Of a DNA stretch of 64,000 bases, positions 10,020 through 17,666 are shown piece after piece. The notes below the pieces were generated by a model. It saw only the letters and a program-made list of their open reading frames with translations. It was not told where the DNA came from and ran no database searches. The stretch's first letter is position 1. Every line of letters begins with the position of its first letter. This DNA is from Arthrobacter terrae. Its GTDB lineage: Bacteria > Actinomycetota > Actinomycetes > Actinomycetales > Micrococcaceae. Position numbers and translations under genes: made by a program. The stretch lies in NCBI RefSeq assembly GCF_015708085.1, contig NZ_JADNYM010000010.1, forward strand, positions 62,001 to 126,000, in the 5' to 3' direction.

Positions 10020-10253
10020 ATGAGGGAACAATTCAGGGCCGGCTCGCTCAGCAGGGAACGCGACTACCTCCGTCAGTATGAGTACCTTGTACTGACGGTG
10101 GCTCCTTCGGAGCCCTTGCCCGTCGCGCGTCAGCGGTTGAGCGAGCACGCTGAGTACGGCAAGTGGGAGTTGGAACGCAGCTGCATCTACATTGGCGGTG
10201 GTCGTCAGTTCTGGCTTCGGCGGAAGATTATGCGCGTGGAACGGACCGTTTAG
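10020..10253 (+). CDS. DUF5703 family small protein
   Basis: 77 aa from the ATG at 10020, which has GGAG five bases upstream; an in-frame GTG at 9960 would add 20 residues without a good ribosome site. The body (YEYLVLTVAPSEPLP, then GKWELERSCIYIGGGRQFWLRRKI) matches the actinobacterial DUF5703 family. Conserved aromatic and Arg residues suggest a small globular domain. The function is unknown. Its stop codon overlaps by 4 bases the 3' end of the convergent acyl-CoA-dehydrogenase-like gene. Confidence 0.8.
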   Translation: MREQFRAGSLSRERDYLRQYEYLVLTVAPSEPLPVARQRLSEHAEYGKWELERSCIYIGGGRQFWLRRKIMRVERTV

Positions 10254-11404
10254 CCCTCCAGCGGGCCAAGCCAGGCGTTGGCCACGGTGCTGTGCGCGGA
10301 TTCGTCGTCGGAGGGATGAAACATCCCGGCCAGCACATCACGGTATAAGCGGCCCAGCTCATTGCCGGCAAAGTACGTTCCGCCGCCGGACACCCGAATG
10401 GCGAGGTCCACCACCTCGCGGGCGGTCTCCGTTGCGCGGACCTTCAGTCCCACCAGCTGCGGGAACCATTGATTTCCGAGCTCGGCCTGGTCATCGACGT
10501 TGCGCGCTGTCGCTTCGAGCTGAGGGTAGAGCCCGTCCATAGCGATGGCGGCGGCCGCAATCTTCCAGCGGATATCCGGATCCTGGGAATACGCTCTGCC
10601 GCCGTTCTTCTGCGATTTCCTTCGGTGCGCTGCCGCTACCCCCAGCTGCAGGGCCCGTTCCCCGATGCCGGTATATACGGCCGCCAGCAGGGTCTCAAAG
10701 CAGGCGAAGATGGCAAAGATCAGTGGGTCGGAGCTGGGCCCGACCGGCAGCTTCCGGAAGACCCTGTCTGCGCTGGCAACCACACCGGAAAGGACAGTGG
10801 TATTGGACTGGCTGGCACGCATCCCCAGGGTGTCCCAGTCGTTTCCGATGCTGTAACCGGGGGCGTCGCGGGTGATAAACGCGTGCACCAGCGCCGGCTC
10901 GGCGCCCGTACTGTCCTTACCGAAGATGCCAAGCCTGGTCCACGCCGGGCTTAAACTGGTGAAAATCTTCGTGCCGGTAAAGCCGTAGGAACCATCTGCC
11001 CTCGGTTCGGCCACGGTGCTCGAATCGAAAAGGACGGAATCATTGCCCGCCTCCGAATTCCCGAAGGCAAACACTTCCCCTGCCACGGCCTCCTGCAGCA
11101 CGTAGTGCAGCGAGTCATCGCCACGCTCGGTCAAAAGACGGGCGACGCCGGTCCACACCAAATGCATATTGACCGCCAGGGCTGTGGCAGGGGCAGCCGT
11201 AGCCAGCCGCCGCTGCGCAGCGGCTACCTGCCGCAGACCAAAGCCCATGCCGCCGTCGTCCTCCGCAGCAAAAAGGCGCAGATACCCGGCGCCTTTGAGC
11301 TCCTGCAGGTCCTCGTGGAAGAACTCATTGCGTTCATCGTAGCCAGCGGCGCGGCTGCGGAATCTGCTGAGCAGTTCATCCGGCAGCAGCTGTTCAAGTC
11401 TCAT
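10250..11404 (-). CDS. Acyl-CoA-dehydrogenase-like flavoprotein
   Basis: 384 aa with the three-part acyl-CoA dehydrogenase fold: N-terminal helices, a beta domain (GTKIFTSLSP, VLSGVVAS) and a C-terminal helical domain with RVSGGGTYF. The usual C-terminal catalytic Glu in a Y-E-G-T motif is not seen; that place reads GMFHPSDDESAHS. This looks more like the group D flavin monooxygenase or atypical branch than a beta-oxidation enzyme. It lies 13 bp downstream of the M20 peptidase gene on the same strand and is probably cotranscribed. The substrate is unknown. Confidence 0.82.
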   Translation of the reverse strand: MRLEQLLPDELLSRFRSRAAGYDERNEFFHEDLQELKGAGYLRLFAAEDDGGMGFGLRQVAAAQRRLATAAPATALAVNMHLVWTGVARLLTERGDDSLHYVLQEAVAGEVFAFGNSEAGNDSVLFDSSTVAEPRADGSYGFTGTKIFTSLSPAWTRLGIFGKDSTGAEPALVHAFITRDAPGYSIGNDWDTLGMRASQSNTTVLSGVVASADRVFRKLPVGPSSDPLIFAIFACFETLLAAVYTGIGERALQLGVAAAHRRKSQKNGGRAYSQDPDIRWKIAAAAIAMDGLYPQLEATARNVDDQAELGNQWFPQLVGLKVRATETAREVVDLAIRVSGGGTYFAGNELGRLYRDVLAGMFHPSDDESAHSTVANAWLGPLEG

Positions 11405-11417
11405 CTTTCGTCCCGTC

Positions 11418-12722
11418 CTAATAGTTGCTCAACAAGCGGTCCAGCACGCGGGTTCCAAATTTCAGCGAATCAGTGGGCACGCGTTCGTCGACGCCATGGA
11501 ACATGCCGGTGAAATCCAGTTCCGCCGGCAACCGCAGCGGTGCAAAACCGTAGCCGGTGATCCCCAGCCGGCTCAGTGACTTATTGTCCGTGCCGCCGGA
11601 GAGCGTGTACGGCAGCACCTTCCCGCCGGGATCTTCCGCGTGCAGAGCATCAACCATATGGTCCACCAGATTGCCGGCAAAGGGAACTTCCAGCGAGACG
11701 TCCTTGTGGTCGTAGCTGATCTCGATGCCTTCTCCGGCAAGTTCCTTAATGATTTCCAGGACATGTTCCGCTTGGCCCGGCAAGGTCCGAACGTCAATGA
11801 GCGCCTCCGCGCTGCCGGGAATCACATTGTGCTTGTAGCCACCTTTGAGGAGGGTGGGGTTGGCTGTATTCTGCAGCGTCGCCCCGACAAAGCGGGCCAC
11901 CGTTCCCAACTCACGCAGCAGGTTTTCCGGGTTCTTCTCGTCCAGCTCGACGCCGGTCAGTTCGGAAACGCCCTCCAAAAACTGCCGGGTGGTATCGGTA
12001 AGTTCCACCGGCCATTCGTAGTCGCCGATCCGGGTCACCGCGCGTGCCAGGCGTGTGACGGCATTGTCGGTATTGATCTGGGACCCGTGCCCGGCGCGTC
12101 CATGCGCCGTCAACCGGAGCCAGGAAAGGCCCTTTTCCGCCGTCTGCAGCAGGTACGCCCGCTGTCCCCCAATCTCGGTGGAAAATCCACCAACCTCGGA
12201 AATGGCCTCGGTGGCTCCCTCGAAGAGTTCGGGCATGTTATCCACCGCCCAGGACGCACCGTAGTTTCCGCCTGCCTCCTCATCGGCGAAGAAGGCAAAG
12301 ATGAGATCCCGTTTGGGCTTGCGGCCCTCCCTGGACATACCCCGAAGCACGGAGAGGATCATGGCGTCCATGTCCTTCATATCGACCGCACCGCGGCCCC
12401 AGATCATCCCGTCCTTTTCCTCGCCGCCAAAGGGATCTACGGTCCAGTCTTCCTTCAGGGCCGGTACGACATCCAGGTGCCCATGTACTACCAGCGCGCC
12501 GGCGCTGGGGTCCTCCCCTGCCATGCGCGCCACAACGCTGGTTCGCCCCGGTGCAGACTCAAAGACCGTGGTTTCCAGGCCTGCTTCCGCAATCAGCGCC
12601 GCCGTGTATTCCGCGGCCTTGCGTTCTCCCGGGCCCTGGTTGTCGCCATAATTCGTGGTGTCGATACGGATGAGTTCCTGGCAGATTCCAACTACTTCAT
12701 CTTCGGGCCGAGCGACGTTCAC
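11418..12722 (-). CDS. M20/M25/M40 family metallopeptidase
   Basis: 434 aa. Metal and catalytic residues are all visible: H82 and D84 (HGHLD), D114 (GAVDMKD), E148-E149 (FADEEA), and a C-terminal FHGVDERV His. The central dimerisation (lid) domain is at about 200-310. Such dizinc enzymes remove amino-terminal residues or acyl groups from small peptides or amino acids; this branch (ArgE/DapE/Acy1-like) cannot be assigned more closely. The start is GTG at 12722 with AAGGAG upstream. It is transcribed away from the tRNA-Leu gene. Confidence 0.9.
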   Translation of the reverse strand: MNVARPEDEVVGICQELIRIDTTNYGDNQGPGERKAAEYTAALIAEAGLETTVFESAPGRTSVVARMAGEDPSAGALVVHGHLDVVPALKEDWTVDPFGGEEKDGMIWGRGAVDMKDMDAMILSVLRGMSREGRKPKRDLIFAFFADEEAGGNYGASWAVDNMPELFEGATEAISEVGGFSTEIGGQRAYLLQTAEKGLSWLRLTAHGRAGHGSQINTDNAVTRLARAVTRIGDYEWPVELTDTTRQFLEGVSELTGVELDEKNPENLLRELGTVARFVGATLQNTANPTLLKGGYKHNVIPGSAEALIDVRTLPGQAEHVLEIIKELAGEGIEISYDHKDVSLEVPFAGNLVDHMVDALHAEDPGGKVLPYTLSGGTDNKSLSRLGITGYGFAPLRLPAELDFTGMFHGVDERVPTDSLKFGTRVLDRLLSNY

Positions 12723-12922
12723 GGCGGGCTCCTTGCATTACGGGGACTTGTCCCAACAGCCTACAACTGCGCCCCGGCCAGTCCGATTCACCAGGTTTCC
12801 GGGAGGCTTTCCGATTTCGCCCGATTCAAGGTTCCCGGCCAAGTCGTGCTATCGTTTTTCTCGCTGCATTTGTGAGTTTCGAGACCGGTTCGATTACGGT
12901 CTGGGCACCGCAGACTTCACCT

Positions 12923-13005
12923 GCGCGGGTGGCGGAATGGCAGACGCGCTAGCTTGAGGTGCTAGTCCTGGAAACGGGGTGAGGGTTCAAGTCCCTTTCC
13001 GCGCA
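12923..13005 (+). tRNA. tRNA-Leu (anticodon GAG)
   Basis: An 83-nt class II tRNA. The acceptor stem is GCGCGGG paired with TCCGCGC, with discriminator A at 13005. The anticodon stem CTAGC/GCTAG holds loop TTGAGGT, so the anticodon is GAG (reads CUC/CUU). There is a long variable arm and a T-loop TTCAAGT on stem GAGGG/CCCTT. The 3' CCA is not encoded. It stands alone between the M20 peptidase and a terminator. Confidence 0.95.
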
Positions 13006-13014
13006 CAGAAACAA

Positions 13015-13047
13015 GACCCGGAGAATCCAATGATTCTCCGGGTCTTT
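13015..13047 (+). terminator. Terminator after tRNA-Leu
   Basis: A 12-bp perfect stem (GACCCGGAGAAT with ATTCTCCGGGTC), 6-nt loop, followed by TTT. It starts 10 bases after the tRNA and would end its transcript. Confidence 0.85.
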
Positions 13048-13143
13048 CTGCATCCACGTTTTGTCCGGATGCACTTCGCGGTTGGCCCGGCACGTTACCG
13101 CTCACTACGGTCTCCCTCGGCGCTGCGGGTTAGCAAGTGGTGC

Positions 13144-13782
13144 TCAGCCGGCCGCCCAGGCCTCGAACTGCTCCAAAGATTCCGGCGTGCCGGTGACTTT
13201 CACGTTCGCCACGGAACGGCGTCCGAGCGCATGCAGAGCCAATTCGGCGGGTTCTCCCGTGATGAGGACGGCTCCCGGGCCACTGTGCACCCGGCGTCCA
13301 CGTCCATCAGGCAAGGCCAGCTCCACTCCCACCGGGCTCCGCCGGTAACCCATGCCGGCCATGATCTTCACGCGCTGCCAGATCGCGTCCTGTTCGGGGG
13401 CCGGCAGGTCCCGCGGCGCGGCAGGACCCGGGCCGACGCGTCGGATGTCCTCGTGATGGACCACGTACTCAACCAAGGAAATCGTGTCCCCCAGCCAGGA
13501 AAACGGAGACAAGCGGGACGGTCCGTCCCAGAAGCGTTGGATCAGGGCAGCGTAGCCGTCGGTGCTTTGGGCCGAGCTAACCAGCTGTCCCATATTCCGC
13601 TCCTGCCCCGGTGCGGGATGCCGCAGCAAATCTCCCGCTGCCTGGAAGGGAGCCTGTTCCCGCAGGACAAGATGGGCCAGCAAATGCCGGACCGTCCAGC
13701 CGGCGCAGAGGGTTGGCGCACCCGGATCCGCTGCCCGAAGCGTTGCCACCAGAGTGCTCTTCTCAATGCCGGCCCATGCCAT
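13144..13782 (-). CDS. TIGR03085-type metal-binding protein (DinB/maleylpyruvate-isomerase-like fold)
   Basis: 212 aa. The opening region has LCAGWTVRHLLAHL, the helix carrying the first metal-binding His in DinB_2/mycothiol-dependent isomerase-like proteins, and EYVVHHEDIRR supplies the other His residues. The C-terminal half (ALHALGRR) is typical of the actinobacterial TIGR03085 family. These are four-helix-bundle metalloproteins; some relatives are mycothiol-dependent, which would fit mshC being present, but the reaction here is unknown. Confidence 0.82.
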   Translation of the reverse strand: MAWAGIEKSTLVATLRAADPGAPTLCAGWTVRHLLAHLVLREQAPFQAAGDLLRHPAPGQERNMGQLVSSAQSTDGYAALIQRFWDGPSRLSPFSWLGDTISLVEYVVHHEDIRRVGPGPAAPRDLPAPEQDAIWQRVKIMAGMGYRRSPVGVELALPDGRGRRVHSGPGAVLITGEPAELALHALGRRSVANVKVTGTPESLEQFEAWAAG

Positions 13783-14167
13783 CTTTGCTCCCTAGCTGTT
13801 CGTTCGAATGGTTCCTCGAAATGCGGGTGCCCTGTCGCCGTCGTCGGCCGCTGATCTAAGCAGTCGCCGCCGTCGGCAGCTGGTTTAAGCAGTCGCCGTC
13901 GTCGGCCGCTGGTTTAAGCGCGGACCTCGGCCAGCAAACCGCCCAATTCCCGGACACGCAATATTGCTTCAGCATAGCCTCGTCCTGCTGTGTGGCCGGC
14001 GAATGCAGTACCGGCCCGGATTGGTGGCGAAGAGAATAAACCTCCTGTGCGCCGCGTTACACCCGGTATGCCGCAGCGCGGGCTTCCAGTCAGCTGCCGC
14101 AGCGGTGTCCCGTCGACCAACTGAGAGCAGCGGAGCATCTTCGATGTTTCGCGGTTAAAGGAGAACC
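13783..14167. other. Intergenic region with tandem repeat and a weak ORF remnant
   Basis: 385 bp between two divergent genes. It holds three 29-bp tandem repeats (13834-13920). The minus strand has an open frame ending at 13914, inside the repeat, whose last 30 residues (GHTAGRGYAEAILRVRELGG) look protein-like, but its upstream part overlaps the aldo/keto reductase start. It may be a decayed gene end. The right edge carries AAGGAG, the ribosome site of the gene at 14168. Confidence 0.5.
13834..13920. repeat. Three 29-bp tandem repeats
   Basis: Units start at 13834, 13863 and 13892; each begins GTCGCCG and ends with TTTAAGC or TCTAAGC. They differ at only a few positions. There are no unique spacers, so this is not a CRISPR array. 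Confidence 0.9.
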
Positions 14168-15199
14168 ATGCAGTATCGCAATCTGGGCAACAGCGGCACA
14201 GCCGTTTCGGAGTACGCATTGGGCACCATGACCTTCGGCGCGGAAGCCACGGAAGAAACTTCCCAGCAGATCCTGGACGACTACGTAGCCGCCGGCGGTA
14301 ATTTTATCGACACGGCCGACGTTTACACCGCGGGCGCATCGGAGGAAATCATCGGGCGCTGGCTTGCGAAGCGTCCTGCGGCGAAGGACCAGGTGGTTCT
14401 CGCCAGTAAGGGCCGGTTCCCGATGGGACACGGACCCAATGATGTGGGAACATCAGGCCGGCACCTTCGGCGTGCGCTGGACGATTCACTGCGCCGGCTT
14501 GGGGTCGAGCAGATCGATCTGTATCAAATGCATGCCTGGGATCCGCACACTCCCATCGAGGAGACCCTGCGGTTTCTGGACAATGCAGTCAGCAGCGGGA
14601 AGATCGGTTACTACGGGTTCTCCAATTTCCTGGGATGGCAGTTGACCAAGGCCGTCCATGTTGCCGGCGGACACCATTGGGCTCCCCCTGTCACACTCCA
14701 GCCGCAATATAGCCTGCTGGTGCGTGAGATTGAATCCGAAATAGTTCCGGCCGCGCTTGATGCAGCTATTGGGCTGCTCCCGTGGTCGCCACTGGCGGGA
14801 GGATGGCTGTCCGGAAAGTACCGGCGGGATCAGGCGCCCACCGGCGCCACCCGGCTGGGGGAAAATCCTGAACGCGGGATGGAAGCCTGGAAGCAGCGCA
14901 ATGCGGATGAGCACACCTGGCGGGTTATTGGAGCCGTTACGGAAGTAGCCCGGGCCCACGACGCCAGCGCGTCTCAGGTTGCCTTGTCGTGGCTGGCCGC
15001 CCGGCCCGCTGTCACTTCGGTAATCCTGGGAGCGCGCACCACCGAACAACTTGCCGACAACCTTAGTGCGGCGAAACTTCAACTGACAGCCGAGGAGACG
15101 GACAAGCTCACGCAGATCAGCGAGCCGAGCGTCGGAATATACCCTTATGGCCGGCCGGCTCAGGAACAGCGAAGCCGGAAGATCGACGGCGGCCGCTGA
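14168..15199 (+). CDS. Aldo/keto reductase
   Basis: 343 aa, with a full tetrad D48, Y53, K81, H122 and C-terminal ILGARTTEQL for NADP binding. It is related to the enzyme at 8652 but about 30 residues longer, through a loop (RRDQAPTGATRLGENPE) and a C-terminal tail. It has a clear Shine-Dalgarno (AAGGAG) 6 bases before the ATG. The substrate is unknown; this branch (YajO/GPR-like) often reduces small aldehydes. Confidence 0.9.
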   Translation: MQYRNLGNSGTAVSEYALGTMTFGAEATEETSQQILDDYVAAGGNFIDTADVYTAGASEEIIGRWLAKRPAAKDQVVLASKGRFPMGHGPNDVGTSGRHLRRALDDSLRRLGVEQIDLYQMHAWDPHTPIEETLRFLDNAVSSGKIGYYGFSNFLGWQLTKAVHVAGGHHWAPPVTLQPQYSLLVREIESEIVPAALDAAIGLLPWSPLAGGWLSGKYRRDQAPTGATRLGENPERGMEAWKQRNADEHTWRVIGAVTEVARAHDASASQVALSWLAARPAVTSVILGARTTEQLADNLSAAKLQLTAEETDKLTQISEPSVGIYPYGRPAQEQRSRKIDGGR

Positions 15200-15394
15200 C
15201 TTTAGCCATTGGGCTTCCGGCTGCCGGGGTTACTGCTGCTCCGGGATGGGGATTTGAAGCTTCCAGCGGCGACACTCCCGGCCGCGGCTCCTCCACAGAA
15301 CGATTATGCCCGCCTCATGTCCCCATCCGGCGTCGGTGGTGCCTATCTACGCCCACGCGGACGGAAGATGGAGCATGAACTCAGGATATGCACC

Positions 15395-15853
15395 ATGAGC
15401 AAGCGCCACAGGACTAAGCCCCGCCCCAAAGCAACTCCGGCTGCCGAACGCTCAGCGCCGGCGCCGGTATTCACCACATCGCCGGTCGCCACGACCGAGC
15501 GTGGCGGCAGGCCGGCGGCACTGGATCCCACCCACATCCGCTATCTGATCGGCGCCGTTGTAGACGGCGTTCTCGATGATCACCTCGCCACCTTCTCCGT
15601 AGCGATCGCGCAACGCCATCAGCAGCTCGTGCGCATCGAGTCCAATCGGGCGGCCGCCCGGATCAAACTCGGTGACCGGGTCAGGGTCAACCACTCGATC
15701 CGGCCGCTCTATCTGCGCGGCGCAACCGGGACGGTCGTCAATTGGGTCGGGCAACGCGCCGTTGTGCAGCTCGACCGTCCCGCCGGTCGCTTCAACACAG
15801 GCGAAATCCGTTGCCCGCCGCTTGGCCTTGACCACCTGCAGCGACTTCAATAG
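15395..15853 (+). CDS. Hypothetical protein with KOW/SH3-like C-terminal domain
   Basis: 152 aa from the ATG at 15395 (the frame is open further upstream to 15209, but that part reads like leader). The first 45 residues are basic, Pro/Ala-rich and probably disordered. Residues about 50-90 are helical. The end, GDRVRVNHSIRPLYLRGATG followed by a hydrophobic strand pattern, resembles a KOW-type SH3 barrel as found in RNA-polymerase or ribosome-binding proteins. I do not recognise a named family. It lies just upstream of the cold-shock genes on the same strand. Confidence 0.6.
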   Translation: MSKRHRTKPRPKATPAAERSAPAPVFTTSPVATTERGGRPAALDPTHIRYLIGAVVDGVLDDHLATFSVAIAQRHQQLVRIESNRAAARIKLGDRVRVNHSIRPLYLRGATGTVVNWVGQRAVVQLDRPAGRFNTGEIRCPPLGLDHLQRLQ

Positions 15854-15918
15854 TCACCGGCTGGGAATTCCACGGCCCCGGGCAGCATCCGCAGGTAGCT
15901 ATGGGGGGCGAAATTATG

Positions 15919-16069
15919 TATGCTTAGAGCAGTTGTAGTGTTGCGCATTTTGAAGTTCAAGCGGCGAAACCCAAAAGGGCTAGCCGCTTTTCTGTAAAAG
16001 CGGAAATGGACACCGCGGCTAAGGCACTCCGGCAGTCGGAGAGTCTGTCTTACAGAAAGATATACAAAA
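15919..16069 (+). promoter_or_regulatory. Promoter -10 and structured 5' leader of the first csp gene
   Basis: TATGCT at 15919-15924 is the likely -10; I see no strong -35. The leader from about 15931 to the ATG is about 139 nt. It can fold into: stem A AAGCGGC (15959-15965) with GCCGCTT (15983-15989), capped by CCC/GGG; stem C CTCCG/CGGAG (16027-16041); and long-range helix B TTTCTGTAA (15989-15997) with TTACAGAAA (16050-16058), which covers the purine-rich AGAAAGA ribosome site. The second csp leader keeps all three with compensatory changes, which suggests a cold-responsive RNA switch like that of cspA. Confidence 0.7.
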
Positions 16070-16273
16070 ATGGCTACAGGTACCGTCAAGTGGTTTAACT
16101 CCGAAAAGGGCTTTGGTTTCATCGCTCCCGAAGACGGCAGCGCCGATGTTTTCGCCCACTACTCGGCGATCAACTCCGGTGGCTACCGCTCTCTCGAAGA
16201 GAACCAGGTTGTCACCTTTGAGACCGAGCAGGGCCCCAAGGGACCTCAGGCAGTCAACATCCAGGTCGGCTAA
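16070..16273 (+). CDS. Cold-shock protein CspA-like (copy 1)
   Basis: 67 aa single cold-shock domain, the normal length. RNP1 is KGFGFI (about 16-21) and RNP2 is VFAHY (about 28-32). It binds single-stranded nucleic acid and acts as an RNA chaperone or antiterminator. The protein is identical to that of copy 2, 276 bp downstream, and the coding DNA differs at only a couple of synonymous positions, so the duplication is recent or kept uniform by gene conversion. It is preceded by a long leader and followed by its own terminator. Confidence 0.97.
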   Translation: MATGTVKWFNSEKGFGFIAPEDGSADVFAHYSAINSGGYRSLEENQVVTFETEQGPKGPQAVNIQVG

Positions 16274-16304
16274 TTCTCTGATCTAGGTCCTCAGGACCGG
16301 GCAG

Positions 16305-16340
16305 GTGGGGTGGGAGGAAACTCCCGCCCCACTCGTCTTT
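16305..16340 (+). terminator. Terminator of csp copy 1
   Basis: A 12-bp stem GTGGGGTGGGAG / CTCCCGCCCCAC with a GAAA tetraloop, followed by TCGTCTTT. The same GGGAG-GAAA-CTCCC core recurs after copy 2. Confidence 0.88.
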
Positions 16341-16371
16341 AAGGCGCCGGGCCTGATGCAGCGCAAGTGAT

Positions 16372-16401
16372 TTGAAACGGCGGAGCATCCCGATGTATAC
16401 T
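16372..16401 (+). promoter_or_regulatory. Promoter of csp copy 2
   Basis: TTGAAA (16372-16377), an 18-bp spacer and TATACT (16396-16401) make a good SigA-type promoter. Transcription would start near 16408, the point where sequence similarity to the first leader begins. Confidence 0.75.
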
Positions 16402-16407
16402 ATTCGT

Positions 16408-16548
16408 AGTTGTAGTGTTGCGCATTTGAATTTCAAGCAGCGAAACCCAAACGGGCAAGCTGCTTTTTCTGTAAAAGCGGCAAAATGAACACCGCAGCTG
16501 GGATTTTCCGGCAGTCGGAGGATCCGTCTTACAGAAAGATATACAAAA
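16408..16548 (+). promoter_or_regulatory. Structured 5' leader of csp copy 2
   Basis: A 141-nt leader homologous to that of copy 1. Stem A is AAGCAGC (16435-16441) with GCTGCTT (16459-16465): relative to copy 1 a G has become A on one side and the facing C has become T on the other, so pairing is kept. Stem C keeps TCCG/CGGA with a C-G pair changed to T-G. Helix B is TTTCTGTAA (16466-16474) with TTACAGAAA (16529-16537), again overlapping the ribosome site. Confidence 0.72.
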
Positions 16549-16752
16549 ATGGCTACAGGTACCGTCAAATGGTTTAACTCCGAAAAGGGCTTTGGTTTCA
16601 TCGCTCCCGAAGACGGCAGCGCCGATGTTTTCGCCCACTACTCGGCGATCAACTCCGGTGGCTACCGCTCCCTCGAAGAGAACCAGGTTGTCACCTTTGA
16701 GACCGAGCAGGGCCCCAAGGGACCTCAGGCAGTCAACATCCAGGTCGGCTAA
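16549..16752 (+). CDS. Cold-shock protein CspA-like (copy 2)
   Basis: 67 aa, identical in amino acids to copy 1, with RNP1 KGFGFI and RNP2 VFAHY. It has its own promoter (TTGAAA-18-TATACT), leader and terminator, so the two copies are independent transcription units rather than an operon. Two equal copies would raise Csp dosage or allow different promoter strengths: copy 1 has the weaker-looking promoter. The role is as an RNA chaperone in cold or stationary-phase adaptation, known from the family. Confidence 0.97.
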   Translation: MATGTVKWFNSEKGFGFIAPEDGSADVFAHYSAINSGGYRSLEENQVVTFETEQGPKGPQAVNIQVG

Positions 16753-16780
16753 TTCTCTGACCTAGGTCCTCGGACCATAG

Positions 16781-16819
16781 AAGTGCGGCGGGAGGAAACT
16801 CCCGCCGCACTTGGCTTTA
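16781..16819 (+). terminator. Terminator of csp copy 2
   Basis: A perfect 14-bp stem AAGTGCGGCGGGAG / CTCCCGCCGCACTT with a GAAA tetraloop, then GGCTTTAA. It sits between csp copy 2 and the convergent encapsulin gene and may serve both strands. Confidence 0.9.
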
Positions 16820-16832
16820 ACCAACCTGTTTA

Positions 16833-17666
16833 CTATCTGTTGAGGGGAATAGCTTCACTGCTGGTCAGGTGGATCGCGGCTTCGGCAGTGGCGACCCGAA
16901 AACTAAACGACTGCTCCAGGTACAGGTGGACATCTTCTGCGTCGTGGTGGCTGTAGCCGATGGACAGGTCCTGACCCGATTCGAAGAGGAAGTCCCCACC
17001 GCGCAGACTCATCACCACCGCGCCCTTGACGCCGGGGGCCCAAACGATCGGCCCATCCAGAATCTTACGCAGGTGGTCCGACAGCAGATAGCCGCCGCGT
17101 TCGGCGGCCTCAATCACCGCCGTGTAGTGCCCCGGGCCCAGGGCAAGCCCGAAGGGACCGCTGATGCCGCTTTTCAGCAGTACCGACACTGCCTTTGCAA
17201 CGCGTTTGGGATAGTCGCCGAAGTCCTCGACGCGGGGAACGGGGGGATGTGGCGTTGCACCGGTGATCCCCGTGATGCCCGCGTCCTCCCAGCCGTGAAA
17301 TACGGCCACGTTCTCCGCACTGGCAATTCGTAAGGCCGCCTCGTCAAGGCTCTGCAGGTCCATATCGGCTGCACCGCGGTCATTGTCCAACAGCTCATTG
17401 CGGGACACGGTGAAAGCCGCCCGTACCTCGGTCAGCGGCAATACCTCCCGCCGGGCGGCAACAATGCCCGTTGCCGGCGAGTCAGCGATTGCACTGACCC
17501 GACCCAGGTTCGTCGCCGAGTACTTCCAACCCAGCGGGCCGCTGAAATCGATTAGTTTTCGCGCGCCCAAGGCCACGCTTAGCCTGTCGCGGGCCTCTTC
17601 GTCCAAGGCCTGCCAGCCGGCGTCGGAAATTGGTGCGTGTTCACGTAGCAGATGGTTCATAGTCAT
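16833..17666 (-). CDS. Family 1 encapsulin nanocompartment shell protein
   Basis: 277 aa, the usual length for the HK97-fold encapsulin/linocin M18 family. The opening NHLLREHAPISDAGWQALDEE is diagnostic, followed by RKLIDFSGPLGW; the P-domain/A-domain segments GPFGLALGPGHY and LSIGYSHHDAE also match. Sixty or more copies assemble into an icosahedral shell that encloses cargo carrying a C-terminal targeting peptide. The first ATG overlaps the cargo stop codon (ATGA); a second ATG two codons later gives the more typical MNHLL start. It is the second gene of the cargo-shell operon and should sequester iron or protect from peroxide. Confidence 0.96.
   Translation of the reverse strand: MTMNHLLREHAPISDAGWQALDEEARDRLSVALGARKLIDFSGPLGWKYSATNLGRVSAIADSPATGIVAARREVLPLTEVRAAFTVSRNELLDNDRGAADMDLQSLDEAALRIASAENVAVFHGWEDAGITGITGATPHPPVPRVEDFGDYPKRVAKAVSVLLKSGISGPFGLALGPGHYTAVIEAAERGGYLLSDHLRKILDGPIVWAPGVKGAVVMSLRGGDFLFESGQDLSIGYSHHDAEDVHLYLEQSFSFRVATAEAAIHLTSSEAIPLNR

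Noticed and set aside
12923-13047. Integrated element at tRNA-Leu
   Set aside because: The tRNA is complete and single, with no duplicated 3' end and no integrase nearby.
13834-13920. Possible CRISPR array
   Set aside because: Units follow one another directly with no spacers, there are only three, and no cas gene is near.
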